Shown in pieces: positions 34,151-42,992 of a stretch of 64,000 bases of DNA; positions within the stretch are counted from its first letter, which is position 1; each line of letters opens with the position of its first letter. The translations under genes were made by a program, and so were the position numbers. The notes beneath the pieces are model-generated. The model was not told where the DNA came from and did no database searches. It worked only from the letters and a program-made list of their open reading frames with translations. Origin of the DNA: Kribbella rubisoli (GTDB taxonomy: Bacteria > Actinomycetota > Actinomycetes > Propionibacteriales > Kribbellaceae); NCBI RefSeq assembly GCF_004217145.1, contig NZ_SHKR01000011.1, forward strand, positions 496,001 to 560,000. The letters run 5' to 3'.

Positions 34151-34807
34151 TCAGCTGGAGGCGTGACGTCGGCGGCGCGGGTGGGTCGCGAGCGGGAGCG
34201 GGTGCGTGTCGAGTGGCAGTTCCTCGGCGGCGACGGCCCCGCCCGAGATCATCCGGTGGTACGCCGCCCACGTCGTCGCCCGCGGCGGAATGTTGCCGAT
34301 GGCATCGACCTTGGTGACGGGGTGGGCGCCGTTGTGGATCGGGTTCCACAGGTCGGAGTCGCTGCGCAGCTCGCGGAGCTCGCCGAACAGCTCCCGCCCG
34401 AACCAGCACGGGTAGCTCTCGCCGTCGTCGTACCGCGTGACACCGATCGGGGTAGCCGCCTCGGCGACCAGCGACCACACGGCCGCCGAGGTGATCCCCG
34501 GCTGATCACCGAGCAGTACGACGATGCCGTCCGCGCGCCGGTCGACCGCGTCGAGAGCCGGCACGATCGACGAACTGTCGGTGTCGGAGTGCGGCGACTC
34601 GACCACCCGGACCCCGTCGAAGTCGATCCGGTCGTGAATCTGCTCGGACGCGCTGCCCAGCGTCACGACCAACTGGTCGAATCCGCAGTCCCGCGCCGAT
34701 TCCAGCGACGAGCCGAAGAGAGTGCCGCCCTGATAAGCCAACAATTGCCAGGGAGCGCCGAGATGTGGTGAGCCATTTGCGCCCAGTAGGAGGCCCGTCA
34801 CGAACAT
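34151..34807 (-). CDS. MobA/CoxC-like nucleotidyltransferase with altered active-site loop
   Basis: A 218-residue GT-A-fold protein from ATG 34807 (MFVTGLLLGANGS). The fold is indicated by DGVRVVESPHSDTDSSSIVPALDAVDRRADGIVVLLGDQPGITSAAVWSLV and GESYPCWFGRELFGELREL. These match MocA/CoxC-type NTP transferases. The usual LAAGxSxRxGxxK loop reads LLLGANGSPHLGAPWQ, so the Arg and Lys that bind the NTP phosphates are missing. It may be a non-catalytic or altered-specificity member. Confidence 0.72.
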   Translation of the reverse strand: MFVTGLLLGANGSPHLGAPWQLLAYQGGTLFGSSLESARDCGFDQLVVTLGSASEQIHDRIDFDGVRVVESPHSDTDSSSIVPALDAVDRRADGIVVLLGDQPGITSAAVWSLVAEAATPIGVTRYDDGESYPCWFGRELFGELRELRSDSDLWNPIHNGAHPVTKVDAIGNIPPRATTWAAYHRMISGGAVAAEELPLDTHPLPLATHPRRRRHASS

Positions 34808-34972
34808 CGCCGGATCAACTCCCCGCCCGGGACGGCGTGAGCATGGTGGGCATGACTGCCAGGGCCCTCTCGCTAGTCCCCGAGCGTCAGAAGCCGAGCT
34901 TCGATGGAACCCTCTGCTGCGGGCGCGTGTCAACGACCGTCCGGAAAGTGGTCGGGAATGCCCGGAAATTGG

Positions 34973-35587
34973 TCAGCGTAAGACGGAAGCAAACGCTTCA
35001 AGTGCGGGATAACCCGCATTTCCGGTAACGATCGTGGTGACTCCGGAACCGACCAGTATCAAGGCGTTCTCGCCCTTGCGGTCGAGCAGAACCTTGCGCT
35101 GCCAGGTGACGCCGGCCACGGTCGACGTACCGTCGTCGGAAGTCCGGCCGAGTTTCTCGGCCAGGAATTTGCCGCCGGTGACATTGGACTGCTCGAGCCC
35201 GACGTACTTCTTCTCGGTGGTGACGACGCCCAGGTGCCAGGTCATCGGCTCCTGCTCGGGCTTGCGGAATTCGACGCTGGTCGCGACCCAGCCGGTCGGC
35301 ATCGGCTCGGGCCCGCGCACCCAGGGGGCGACCGCCTTCGCGTCCTGCAGTTGCGCGGTGTACTCGATCGCCTTGGGCGTCTCGGCCGGCTTCGACCGCC
35401 AGGTGACCAGGATCAGGAACGCGACCACCACCAGGCAGATGACCATCGCGAACACCATGTTGCCGACGGTCTGCGACTTCCTTTTGTCCCGTCGGTACGC
35501 CTGGCGGTACTCGTTCGCCTCCGCCTGGATCTGGGCGTGTTCGCGCGCCGCAGCCTCGTTGCGAGCACCCTGACCTGTCGAACTCAT
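34973..35587 (-). CDS. DUF4245 family membrane-anchored protein
   Basis: A 204-residue protein. It has a cytoplasmic N-terminus rich in charged residues ([28 protein letters not shown]), one membrane helix [22 protein letters not shown] (residues about 42-63) and an extracytoplasmic domain. The domain includes [18 protein letters not shown] and [20 protein letters not shown]. This is the actinobacterial DUF4245 family found next to xse and glpX genes; function unknown. Divergent from glpX. Confidence 0.88.
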   Translation of the reverse strand: MSSTGQGARNEAAAREHAQIQAEANEYRQAYRRDKRKSQTVGNMVFAMVICLVVVAFLILVTWRSKPAETPKAIEYTAQLQDAKAVAPWVRGPEPMPTGWVATSVEFRKPEQEPMTWHLGVVTTEKKYVGLEQSNVTGGKFLAEKLGRTSDDGTSTVAGVTWQRKVLLDRKGENALILVGSGVTTIVTGNAGYPALEAFASVLR

Positions 35588-35656
35588 ACGGACAGTGTCT
35601 CGCGAGGCGCAATCCGCCCGAACAGCGCCCAGGCTCGTTGGCTACGATCCGTTGGC

Positions 35657-35740
35657 ATGAGCGAGCGCAGCGAGCGACCAATAAGCAGAGCCGACCTGTC
35701 GCTCAGGCTGGAGCCGAGCGCCGGCGAGGTGGAAGCATGA
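35657..35740 (+). CDS. Short upstream ORF (27 aa) coupled to glpX, containing a GAGCGAGCG repeat
   Basis: ATG 35657 opens a 27-codon frame ([14 protein letters not shown]...) whose TGA overlaps the glpX ATG as ATGA. The first codons come from a GAGCGAGCGCAGCGAGCGA-type direct repeat that recurs in many high-GC actinobacterial genomes. It could be a leader peptide giving translational coupling, or an accident of the repeat. No protein-level conservation can be judged here. Confidence 0.4.
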   Translation: MSERSERPISRADLSLRLEPSAGEVEA

Positions 35741-36771
35741 GCGACCCGACCAGCCCACCGGCCCACCTGGAGGTCGAGGCGCATGCGCCCGACCGGAACC
35801 TCGCCCTCGAGCTGGTCCGGGTCACCGAGGCCGCGGCGATGGCGGCGGGGCGCTGGGTCGGCCGCGGCGACAAGAACGGCGCCGACGGCGCGGCGGTGAA
35901 CGCGATGCGGACGCTGATCGGCACGGTCGGGATGAACGGCGTGGTGGTGATCGGCGAGGGCGAGAAGGACAACGCCCCGATGCTCTTCAACGGCGAGCAG
36001 GTCGGCGCCGGCGAGGGCCCGGAGTGCGATGTCGCGGTCGACCCGGTCGACGGTACGACGCTGGTCGCGAAGGGCATGAACAACGGAATCGCGGTGATGG
36101 CGGTCTCCGCGCGGAACTCGATGTACGACCCGTCCGCGGTCTTCTACATGGAGAAGCTCGTCGTCGGACCGGAGGCGGCCGAGGTCGTGGACATCCGGCT
36201 CCCGGTCGCGGAGAACATCCGCCGCGTCGCGAAGGCCAAGGGCTCCTCGGTCGACGACGTCACCGTCGTACTGCTGGACCGGCCGCGGCACGACGAGCTG
36301 GCCACGCAGATCCGGGCGACCGGCGCGCGGATCAAGTTCATCTCCGACGGCGACGTGGCCGGCGCGGTCGAAGCGGCGCGTCCGGACACCGGCCTGGACA
36401 TGTTGCTCGGCATCGGCGGCACGCCGGAGGGCATCATCGCCGCCTGTGCGATGAAATGCCTCGGCGGCAAGATCCAGGGCAAGCTCTGGCCGCGCGACGA
36501 TGCGGAACGGCAGAAGGCGCTCGACGCGGGCCACGACCTGGACCAGGTGCTGGACACCGACGATCTGGTCAGCGGTGACGACTGCTTCTTCGTCGCGACC
36601 GGGATCACCGACGGCGAGCTCCTCCGCGGCGTCCGGTACGGACGGTCCACCGCGCGGACCCACTCGCTGGTGATGCGATCGCGCAGCGGCACGATCCGCA
36701 GTATCGAGAGCGAGCACCAGCTGTCCAAGCTGCGCGCCTACTCCTCCATCGACTTCGAGCACGCCCGATGA
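35737..36771 (+). CDS. glpX: Fructose-1,6-bisphosphatase class II
   Basis: A 344-residue enzyme of gluconeogenesis. The metal-binding and catalytic motifs are [27 protein letters not shown] and [17 protein letters not shown]. The substrate loop [10 protein letters not shown] and [25 protein letters not shown] are also present, all GlpX hallmarks. ATG 35737 follows GAGGTGGAAGC. The stop overlaps the downstream sugar kinase start (ATGA), so the two are coexpressed. Confidence 0.96.
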   Translation: MSDPTSPPAHLEVEAHAPDRNLALELVRVTEAAAMAAGRWVGRGDKNGADGAAVNAMRTLIGTVGMNGVVVIGEGEKDNAPMLFNGEQVGAGEGPECDVAVDPVDGTTLVAKGMNNGIAVMAVSARNSMYDPSAVFYMEKLVVGPEAAEVVDIRLPVAENIRRVAKAKGSSVDDVTVVLLDRPRHDELATQIRATGARIKFISDGDVAGAVEAARPDTGLDMLLGIGGTPEGIIAACAMKCLGGKIQGKLWPRDDAERQKALDAGHDLDQVLDTDDLVSGDDCFFVATGITDGELLRGVRYGRSTARTHSLVMRSRSGTIRSIESEHQLSKLRAYSSIDFEHAR

Positions 36772-37718
36772 GCGCACCCGTCCTCGTCATCGGCGAGGCC
36801 CTTGTCGACATCGTCGGTTCCACTGCCAAAGCCACCACCCGCAACGGGAACGGGAAGGCCAAGGCGATCCCGGGCGGGTTCGCCGCGAACGTCGCCGTCG
36901 GACTGGCCAGGATGGGTGTGCCGACCGAGTTGGTGGCGCGCTTCGGCACCGACCAGTACGGCGATCTGCTCGGCGCGCACCTGTTCGGCAACGGGGTTCA
37001 GCTCGCTCCTGGGTCGGTCGATCCTGGGTTCCGGACCAGCACCGCAACGGCGACGCTGGACGCCGAGGGCGTGGCGTCGTACCAGTTCGACATGACGTGG
37101 GATCCGCCGGCGTTGTCGCTGCGGCGCGGTTGCCCGGCGATCCACACCGGCTCGATCGCGACCATGCTCGAGCCCGGTGCGACGGCGATCCACCGGTTCC
37201 TGGAATCGGTCGTCGACCAGCCCGTCACGGTGACGTTCGACCCGAACGCGCGTCCGGCGATCACCCCGGATCCGGTGGCCGCTTGGGCCGCCGTACGGAA
37301 GTTCGCCGCGCTGTCCGACCTGGTCAAGCTGAGCGACGAGGACTGCGCGTTCTTCCGTCCGGGGGTGTCGCTTGATGACATCGCGACCGAGCTGCTGACC
37401 GAGAAGCGGACGCAGTGCGTGGTCATCACGCGCGGCGGCGAGGGCGCGATCGGCGTCGGCCGCGACGTACGGGTCGAGGTGAAGGCGCCGTCAATCGAGG
37501 TGGTCGACACCGTGGGAGCCGGCGACTCGCTGATGGCGGCGCTCATCACCGGTCTGCTCCAGCGTGACTTGCTCGGCGAGCGGCGGCTGGCCGGGCTGAC
37601 CTCCGAGGACCTGCGCGACGTCGTGGACTACGCGGTGAAGGCGGCTGCGATCACCTGCACGCGGCACGGCGCCGACCCGCCGACCGCGGCCGAGCACACT
37701 GCGCGGTGGGGCGCCTGA
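36768..37718 (+). CDS. PfkB-family carbohydrate kinase (fructokinase-like)
   Basis: A 316-residue ribokinase-fold enzyme. PfkB signature 1 lies in [35 protein letters not shown]; signature 2 is [20 protein letters not shown] with catalytic Asp. The first lines [12 protein letters not shown] are typical of fructokinases. It is co-transcribed with glpX; the pair could balance fructose and fructose-phosphate pools (inference). Confidence 0.9.
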   Translation: MSAPVLVIGEALVDIVGSTAKATTRNGNGKAKAIPGGFAANVAVGLARMGVPTELVARFGTDQYGDLLGAHLFGNGVQLAPGSVDPGFRTSTATATLDAEGVASYQFDMTWDPPALSLRRGCPAIHTGSIATMLEPGATAIHRFLESVVDQPVTVTFDPNARPAITPDPVAAWAAVRKFAALSDLVKLSDEDCAFFRPGVSLDDIATELLTEKRTQCVVITRGGEGAIGVGRDVRVEVKAPSIEVVDTVGAGDSLMAALITGLLQRDLLGERRLAGLTSEDLRDVVDYAVKAAAITCTRHGADPPTAAEHTARWGA

Positions 37719-37719
37719 C

Positions 37720-38190
37720 ATGTCGGCGGAGACGTGGACGTCCGAGCTGGAGTCCAAGGGCAGCGTGGTGTTCCTGCCACGCCGCGGCCGGCTGGCGTTC
37801 CGGCTGGCCGGCTTCGCGCTGCTGATGGTGCTGTCCGCTTGGACGAACGTCGACCATCTCCGCGCTGACGGTGTCTCCGGTGCGCTCGGCGTACTGCGGC
37901 TGACGGCGCTGGCCGCCTTCGTTTACGGTACGGCGCTCACCGCGTGGCAGCTGATCACGAACCGCCCGGTCATCACGGTCAACGCCGAGGGCATTACCCG
38001 TGGGCGCAACCTGCCCTGGTCGGGCATCACCAGCATCGATGGGCCGACAGGTCTCCCGCTCGCCCGTACGGTGCAGGTCAACCCGGCGGACCGGCGTACC
38101 CGGCCGATCTCCATCCCGCAGGACAACGTCGAGGACCTGGAAGCCCTGACGCCCTGGCTGCGGTCACTCCTGGATCAGCACCGCGACTAG
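37720..38190 (+). CDS. PH-like small membrane protein, paralogue 1 of 3
   Basis: A 156-residue protein with two N-terminal membrane helices (LAFRLAGFALLMVLSAWT and VLRLTALAAFVYGTALTAW). A C-terminal PH-like beta domain reads WQLITNRPVITVNAEGITRGRNLPWSGITSIDGPTGLPLARTVQVNP. It resembles the products at 41944 and 42462 in layout and in the block WQL-T-RP-x-V-x-G-I-x-GR-x-W-I-x-S-I. Function unknown. It starts 1 nt after the kinase stop. The last 4 nt overlap the GntR gene. Confidence 0.72.
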   Translation: MSAETWTSELESKGSVVFLPRRGRLAFRLAGFALLMVLSAWTNVDHLRADGVSGALGVLRLTALAAFVYGTALTAWQLITNRPVITVNAEGITRGRNLPWSGITSIDGPTGLPLARTVQVNPADRRTRPISIPQDNVEDLEALTPWLRSLLDQHRD

Positions 38191-38855
38191 GTCAGGGTGC
38201 TGCGGACTGCACTGAGGTGGGCGCGGGAGCGTGCCGCGGCGAGGTCGGGATCCTGGAGACGGATTGCTTCGGCGATCGCCGCGTGGGCGGCCTGGTCGTT
38301 GCGGTGGCGGTGCTGGTCGTCGAGCTTCAGCATGTCGATCATCGCCCGCCGGATCCGCGGTGCGAACGAGTCGAACAGCTCCGTGAGTACGGCGTTGTGC
38401 GCGGCGACCACGACCGCGCGATGGAACGCCATATCGGCCTCGATGTACCAGTCGTCGGGCGCGCTCAGCGCCGCACGCTTGCGGTCCGTCAGCGTGTAGC
38501 GGAAGTTCTTCAGGTCGGCCGGGGTACGACGGGACGCCGCGAGCCGGGCGCCTTCGGTCTCGATCGCGAGCCGGCCCTCGAGTACGTCGGTGATATCGGC
38601 CTTCCGTAGCACCTTGTCCCAGTCCTCGGCGGCCTGTAGCGCGATGACGAACACGCCCGCGCCCTGACGGCTCTCGAGCACGCGGCGGCCGGCGAGTTCG
38701 CGCACGGCCTCGCGGATCGTCGACCGGCCCACGCCGAGCTGCGTGGCCAGCGTGGTCTCGCCGGGAAGCTTGGCGCCGACCGTCCACTCACCACTTCCGA
38801 TCCGGCGCAACAGCTCCTCAGCGGCCTGCTCGGCCAGCGGGTGACGACGAATCAT
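38187..38855 (-). CDS. GntR-family regulator, FadR/FCD subfamily
   Basis: A 222-residue regulator. The winged helix is [48 protein letters not shown], followed by an FCD all-helical ligand domain. The FCD domain has metal-binding Asp/His positions visible in [23 protein letters not shown] and [14 protein letters not shown]. It is divergent from the leu leader/leuA transcript. An inverted repeat CCTCAG-N13-CTGAGG (38873-38878/38892-38897) in the gap is a possible operator. Confidence 0.88.
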   Translation of the reverse strand: MIRRHPLAEQAAEELLRRIGSGEWTVGAKLPGETTLATQLGVGRSTIREAVRELAGRRVLESRQGAGVFVIALQAAEDWDKVLRKADITDVLEGRLAIETEGARLAASRRTPADLKNFRYTLTDRKRAALSAPDDWYIEADMAFHRAVVVAAHNAVLTELFDSFAPRIRRAMIDMLKLDDQHRHRNDQAAHAAIAEAIRLQDPDLAAARSRAHLSAVRSTLT

Positions 38856-38879
38856 CGGACCATTCTACGAGACCTCAGG

Positions 38880-38909
38880 TTGTCAGGTTGTCTGAGGAGT
38901 TGGTAGCGT
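38880..38909 (+). promoter_or_regulatory. Candidate leu leader promoter
   Basis: TTGTCA (38880-38885) and TAGCGT (38904-38909) are separated by 18 bp and fit actinobacterial sigma-70-like -35/-10 elements. Transcription would start close to the ATG of the leader peptide at 38917, so the leader would be leaderless or nearly so. Confidence 0.5.
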
Positions 38910-38916
38910 GCTCGGC

Positions 38917-38967
38917 ATGCGCAAGCTTTCGGGTCTCCTCCTTCTTGGCCGCCACGGCGGGAGCTGA
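38917..38967 (+). CDS. leu leader peptide (attenuator peptide)
   Basis: ATG CGC AAG CTT opens a 16-codon ORF ending in TGA at 38965-38967 and encoding [16 protein letters not shown]. It has four consecutive leucines, two of them in CTT codons, plus one more CTT; CTT is rare in this GC-rich context. The position, 73 bp before a 2-isopropylmalate synthase, is exactly that of leucine attenuator peptides described for actinobacterial leuA genes. Ribosome stalling at residues 7-10 would report leucyl-tRNA shortage. Confidence 0.82.
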   Translation: MRKLSGLLLLGRHGGS

Positions 38968-39032
38968 TTCGACCGGCGCTCCCTCCGTGGAGTGCTCTCG
39001 CCCGCCGGTCCTCCCATCGCTCCGGAAGGACC
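38959..39032 (+). promoter_or_regulatory. Alternative-hairpin leader of leuA (attenuator/SD sequestration)
   Basis: Three pairings compete. GGGAGC 38959-38964 pairs with GCTCCC 38978-38983. GACCGGCG 38971-38978 pairs with CGCCGGTC 39003-39010. GGTCCT 39007-39012 pairs with AGGACC 39027-39032. The last hides GGAAGGA (39024-39030), the likely leuA ribosome site, and is mutually exclusive with the second. A ribosome stopped at the leader TGA would cover the second pairing's left arm. A ribosome stalled at the Leu codons would leave it free. This predicts leucine-dependent control, probably of translation (inference from base pairing by eye). Confidence 0.6.
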
Positions 39033-39040
39033 ACCCGCTG

Positions 39041-40369
39041 ATGAACCGGCAACTGCCCTCCCCCATGCCCAGCCACCGCTACCGCGACATCTTCGCCAAG
39101 GTCCCGGTCGCGCCGGTCGACCGCACCTGGCCGGACCGCCGGATCACCACCGCACCGCTGTGGGTGCCGGTCGATCTCCGCGACGGCAACCAGGCGCTGG
39201 CCGAGCCGATGGATCCTTCGCGCAAGCGGAAGTTCTTCGAGCTGATGGTTGCCATCGGCTACAAAGAGATCGAGGTCGGGTACCCGTCCGCGTCACAGAC
39301 CGACTTCGATTTCGTGCGATTGCTCGCCGAGTCGGATCTCGTGCCGGCCGACGTCACCATCGTCGTGTTCACGCCGGCCCGGGCGGATCTGATCGCGCGG
39401 ACGGTCGAGTCCGTCGCCGGGATGCGCGGCGACGTGGTGATCCACATGTACGCCGCGACCGCGCCGACGTGGCGGGACGTCGTACTGCGTCGTACGCGGG
39501 ACGAGCTGGCGTCGATGATCTACGCGGGGTCCGAGGAGATCCTGCGGCTGGCGGGCGATTCCGTGCGGTTCCAGTTCTCGCCCGAGGTGTACAACCTGAC
39601 CGAGCCGGACTATGTGCTGGAGTTGGCGGATCACCTCACCAAGCAGTGGGACGCGACGCCGGAGCGGCCGGTGATCATGAACCTGCCGGCGACGGTCGAG
39701 GTCGCGACGCCGAACGTGTACGCCGACCAGATCGAGTACATGCACCAGAACCTGCCTCGCCGCGACGGGGTGATCCTGTCGGTGCATCCGCACAACGATC
39801 GCGGTACCGGCATCGCCTGCGCCGAGCTCGCCGTACTCGCCGGTGCGCAGCGGGTCGAGGGCTGCATCTTCGGCAACGGCGAACGCACCGGGAACGTGGA
39901 CATCGCGACGCTCGCCCTCAACCTGCACGCGCAGGGCGTCGACCCGATGGTCGACTTCTCCGACATCGACCGGATCCGGGACGTGGTCGAGTACTGCACG
40001 CGCATGCCGATCCACCCGCGGCATCCGTACGTCGGGGAGCTCGTCTACACGGCCTTCTCCGGGACGCACCAGGACGCGATCCGCAAGGGTTTCGCCGTAC
40101 AGGACGACGGCTTCTGGGACGTGCCTTACCTGCCGATCGATCCGGCTGACGTCGGGCGCGGATACGAGGCCGTCGTCCGGGTCAACAGCCAGTCGGGTAA
40201 GGGTGGGATCGCGCACGTGCTGGAGTCTGTGTACGGCGTACGGCTGTCGGCTGCACAGGAGCGGGAGTTCGCGCAGCATGTGCAGCGGCGTACGGACGAG
40301 ACCGGGCGCGAGGCAAGCCCGGAGGAGCTGAAGGCGTTGTACGAGGAGGTTTACGGGTGCTCGAACTGA
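39041..40369 (+). CDS. leuA: 2-isopropylmalate synthase without the C-terminal regulatory domain
   Basis: A 442-residue HMGL-like TIM-barrel enzyme for the first step of leucine synthesis. It has [52 protein letters not shown], the metal-binding [21 protein letters not shown], and [22 protein letters not shown]. The catalytic barrel and part of the linker subdomain are present. The protein stops near residue 442, about 120 or more residues short of long-form actinobacterial LeuA. The allosteric leucine-binding domain is thus absent. ATG 39041 follows GGAAGGA by 10 nt. The 3' end overlaps an ABC ATPase gene by 13 nt. Confidence 0.88.
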   Translation: MNRQLPSPMPSHRYRDIFAKVPVAPVDRTWPDRRITTAPLWVPVDLRDGNQALAEPMDPSRKRKFFELMVAIGYKEIEVGYPSASQTDFDFVRLLAESDLVPADVTIVVFTPARADLIARTVESVAGMRGDVVIHMYAATAPTWRDVVLRRTRDELASMIYAGSEEILRLAGDSVRFQFSPEVYNLTEPDYVLELADHLTKQWDATPERPVIMNLPATVEVATPNVYADQIEYMHQNLPRRDGVILSVHPHNDRGTGIACAELAVLAGAQRVEGCIFGNGERTGNVDIATLALNLHAQGVDPMVDFSDIDRIRDVVEYCTRMPIHPRHPYVGELVYTAFSGTHQDAIRKGFAVQDDGFWDVPYLPIDPADVGRGYEAVVRVNSQSGKGGIAHVLESVYGVRLSAAQEREFAQHVQRRTDETGREASPEELKALYEEVYGCSN

Positions 40370-41145
40370 AAGATGTCGACTTCGTCCGGGACGGCAAACT
40401 GCTGCTGTCCGGGGTGTCGCTGACCGTCGGCGAAGGTGAGCGGTGGGCTCTGCTCGGGCCGAACGGCGCGGGCAAGAGCACGATGCTCGGCCTCTGTGGC
40501 GCCGTCACGCACCCCACCCGCGGCACGGTCGAGATCCTCGGGAAGCGACTCGGCACGGTCGACATCCGTACCCTGCGCGAGTCCATCGGTCACGTCAATC
40601 CGAGGCACGCGCTGCGCTCGCCGCTCTCCATCGTCGACGTCGTCCTCACCGGTCTGACGGGCACCATCGAACGCATGCCCCGCTGGGAACCGACGCCCGC
40701 GCAAACAGCTCGCGCCTTGGAGCTGATCGACCTGCTGGGGGTCAGCAACTTGGCCCACTCCCCCTGGACCACTCTCTCCCAAGGCGAATGCGGCCGAGCC
40801 CTCATCGCCCGAGCTTTGATTGCCGACCCTCGATTGCTGCTCCTGGACGAGCCGTCAACCGGCCTCGACGTAGCCGCCCGCGAACAACTACTCGAAACCC
40901 TCGACCACATCCACACCACTCACCCCCACCTCGCCTGGCTCCTCGTCACCCACCACCTGGAGGAGCTCCCTACCTGCACCACTCACGCCACCCTCATCCG
41001 CGAAGGCCGCATACTCGCCGCCGGCCCGGTAGACGACGTGGTCACCACCCCGCTGATCTCCGAGACCTTCGCCCACCCGATCCAGATCAACCGCCACGCC
41101 GGCCGCTGGACCGCCACCGCCCGGCGAGGAACCCGATCAGGCTGA
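40357..41145 (+). CDS. ABC transporter ATP-binding protein (stand-alone, COG1119/ModF-like)
   Basis: A 262-residue single ATPase. It has Walker [10 protein letters not shown] (near residue 34), signature [16 protein letters not shown], Walker [13 protein letters not shown] and H-loop [11 protein letters not shown]. The LSQGE signature and HHLEELP ending fit the COG1119 group, which lacks linked permeases. GTG 40357 lies inside the leuA end, so the genes are coupled. The second half shows a shift to CCC/ACC-rich codons. It overlaps the convergent gene by 59 nt. Confidence 0.83.
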   Translation: MLELKDVDFVRDGKLLLSGVSLTVGEGERWALLGPNGAGKSTMLGLCGAVTHPTRGTVEILGKRLGTVDIRTLRESIGHVNPRHALRSPLSIVDVVLTGLTGTIERMPRWEPTPAQTARALELIDLLGVSNLAHSPWTTLSQGECGRALIARALIADPRLLLLDEPSTGLDVAAREQLLETLDHIHTTHPHLAWLLVTHHLEELPTCTTHATLIREGRILAAGPVDDVVTTPLISETFAHPIQINRHAGRWTATARRGTRSG

Positions 41146-41896
41146 GCAACCCCAGTCCGGCACACCCGGCGGAGAGCCAGAACCAGAACGAGGCATCCGA
41201 CCGTGCGGACTCCACGGTCCACACACATCGCCCGGCGGCGGGCCGGGTGACGACGTACTCGACCGGAACGACCTCACCGACCGCGAGGAAGTGCTCGCCG
41301 GGGTCCCGGCCGGTTTCGATGACGTAGTCCGCACCTGCGACGGAGTACCGGATGTCGACCGAACCGGAGCCCTTCTCCCACCACGCGGGCTCATGCACGG
41401 TGACCACCGTCCCGCTGGTCGTCGCGGTCGGCCCGTCCCACGGCCGCGCCAGCTGCCGGTGGTGCACCCACAGGCCCCCGAACGCCAGCGTCATCAACAC
41501 GAAGAAAAGCACGAGGCTCACGGGTACGAGCGGTTCGCCGCGCCCTCGCCATCCGAGGGACGCGGCGGCGTGTCTGCCGGCCGGCTTCTCGCCGGTCGCC
41601 GTCTCGAGGGGGCTGACCCCTCGGACCCAGAGGACCGCCACCACAACCAGACTCAGCAACAGCCAGGCGATCAGGACGCCGCCACCGATCAGCGCCCCGA
41701 TTCCGGCTGCGTCGCCGACCGAACTCTGGCTCGCAACTCCCACCAGGGCACCGACGCCGGCACCGACGGCTCCACACAGCACGATCGCCGCGACCGACGC
41801 GACAGAGGCCAGGGGCGAGCCGGAGTCCAGGAACGCATACGCCGCCGCCGGCCCACGCACAAACCCCCAGCTGAGCACCACCCTGAGCCGCCCCAT
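41087..41896 (-). CDS. Membrane protein with DUF3592-like extracytoplasmic domain
   Basis: A 269-residue protein from ATG 41896 (MGRLRVVLSWG; ATG 41914 is an alternative). There are four to five membrane helices: VASVAAIVLCGAVGAGVGALVGVA, GIGALIGGGVLIAWLLLSLVVVAVLW, VSLVLFFVLMTLAFGGLWV and a C-terminal [23 protein letters not shown]. Between the last two lies a DUF3592-like beta domain (TSGTVVTVHEPAWW and VDIRYSVAGADYVIETGRDPGEHFLAVGEVVPVEYV). Function unknown. Divergent from the PH-like pair. Confidence 0.7.
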   Translation of the reverse strand: MGRLRVVLSWGFVRGPAAAYAFLDSGSPLASVASVAAIVLCGAVGAGVGALVGVASQSSVGDAAGIGALIGGGVLIAWLLLSLVVVAVLWVRGVSPLETATGEKPAGRHAAASLGWRGRGEPLVPVSLVLFFVLMTLAFGGLWVHHRQLARPWDGPTATTSGTVVTVHEPAWWEKGSGSVDIRYSVAGADYVIETGRDPGEHFLAVGEVVPVEYVVTRPAAGRCVWTVESARSDASFWFWLSAGCAGLGLLSLIGFLAGRWRSSGRRGG

Positions 41897-41943
41897 GACC
41901 CAAGTGTCGTGCATTACAGTGACTCTGCTCCGGGGGTGGAGTC

Positions 41944-42471
41944 GTGAGGCTGGGGGTCGGCGTGGCAGTAATGGGAGAGCGACTGCCCGAGGCATGGATG
42001 GTGGAGCTGCACCGAAACGGCCGGGTGGAGTTTCCATTGCGACGGTCAGCGGCCTGGTTGCTGATCTGTCCGCTCTTGTTCACGACGGCGATCGTGGCGG
42101 GCACCGTTCCGGACATGCTCGACAGCGGCTGGCCTGTCCTCGGCTGGCTGCTCATCGTGGGGTACGTCGGCGTCGCAGGGCTGCTCGCCTGGCAGCTCGT
42201 GACCCAGCGGCCGGCGATCGTCGTTGACCGCCGAGGCATTCACTGCGGCCGTCGCCGGTTCATCGCGTGGAGCGAGATCAGCTCGATCGGCCCGGTCTCG
42301 GGACCGAAACTGGCGCGCCACCTCCTGGTGTTCCCCAAAGACGTGTGGGCGAAGAACCTCGCGCTCAGCCAGCAGAACGTGAACGACCTACAGACCTTCC
42401 GCGCTTGGCTCGACGAGTTGCTCGCCGAACAACGCCGTTCGGCCACGCCGGAGGGTCAGAAATGGCAATGA
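41944..42471 (+). CDS. PH-like small membrane protein, paralogue 2 of 3
   Basis: A 175-residue protein: VELHRNGRVEFPLRRSAAWLLICPLLFTTAIVAGTVPDML, a second helix LGWLLIVGYVGVAGLLAW, then the PH-like core WQLVTQRPAIVVDRRGIHCGRRRFIAWSEISSIGPVSG. GTG 41944 is chosen because GGTGGAGTC precedes it; ATG 41971 lacks a site. It overlaps the next paralogue by 10 nt. The WQLVTQRPA-V-GI-GRRRF-WSEI block is shared with the neighbour at 42462 and, more weakly, with the product at 37720. Confidence 0.75.
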   Translation: MRLGVGVAVMGERLPEAWMVELHRNGRVEFPLRRSAAWLLICPLLFTTAIVAGTVPDMLDSGWPVLGWLLIVGYVGVAGLLAWQLVTQRPAIVVDRRGIHCGRRRFIAWSEISSIGPVSGPKLARHLLVFPKDVWAKNLALSQQNVNDLQTFRAWLDELLAEQRRSATPEGQKWQ

Positions 42472-42992
42472 TCGGGGATGGGCCCACCGAGGTGTGGACC
42501 GCTGAGTTGCGGCGGACCGGACGGGTCGTGTTCCCGCTCCGGCGCCGGCCGCTGCTCCGACGAACCCTGTCCGGCTCGGTCTTTCTGATGGTGGTGATTG
42601 CCGCGCAACTACCCCATGTGCTGAAGAGCGGAGGCCTCCTGCGCATCGTGGCAGGCGTGGTGACGGTGGCGTGCGCGATCGACGTTTGCTTCAACATCTG
42701 GCGGCTCGTCACCCAGCGGCCCGCGCTGACGGTCGACGGTTCCGGCATCCGGATCGGGCGCAGGCGGTTCGTACCTTGGAGCGAGATCGGGGCCGTGACC
42801 GAACTGGACGGTTCGGCCGGTGACCCTTACTTCACCGTCGTACCGAGCGGCCGCGGGCGAAAGCTCCGGCCCGGTCGGGACCACGTACGCAACGTGGCGG
42901 CGTTGAGATACTGGTTCGTCGCCCAACTCCAGGAACACCGCTCGACGGCTGGAGGCCGGAGAGCACCCGCGCCGACTCAGGACATTAGGTGA
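42462..42992 (+). CDS. PH-like small membrane protein, paralogue 3 of 3
   Basis: A 176-residue protein with VWTAELRRTGRVVFPLRRRPLLRRTLSGSVFLMVVIAAQLPHVL, a second helix LRIVAGVVTVACAIDVCFNIW, then RLVTQRPALTVDGSGIRIGRRRFVPWSEIGAVTELDG. Layout and core block are those of paralogue 2, so the pair is a tandem duplication. The start overlaps the preceding stop. No enzymatic motif; likely a membrane-associated PH-like adaptor of unknown role. Confidence 0.75.
   Translation: MAMIGDGPTEVWTAELRRTGRVVFPLRRRPLLRRTLSGSVFLMVVIAAQLPHVLKSGGLLRIVAGVVTVACAIDVCFNIWRLVTQRPALTVDGSGIRIGRRRFVPWSEIGAVTELDGSAGDPYFTVVPSGRGRKLRPGRDHVRNVAALRYWFVAQLQEHRSTAGGRRAPAPTQDIR

Noticed and set aside
34852-35028. Short plus-strand frame between the MobA-like and DUF4245 genes
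   Set aside because: No ribosome site and no protein-like features, and it runs into the antisense of DUF4245.
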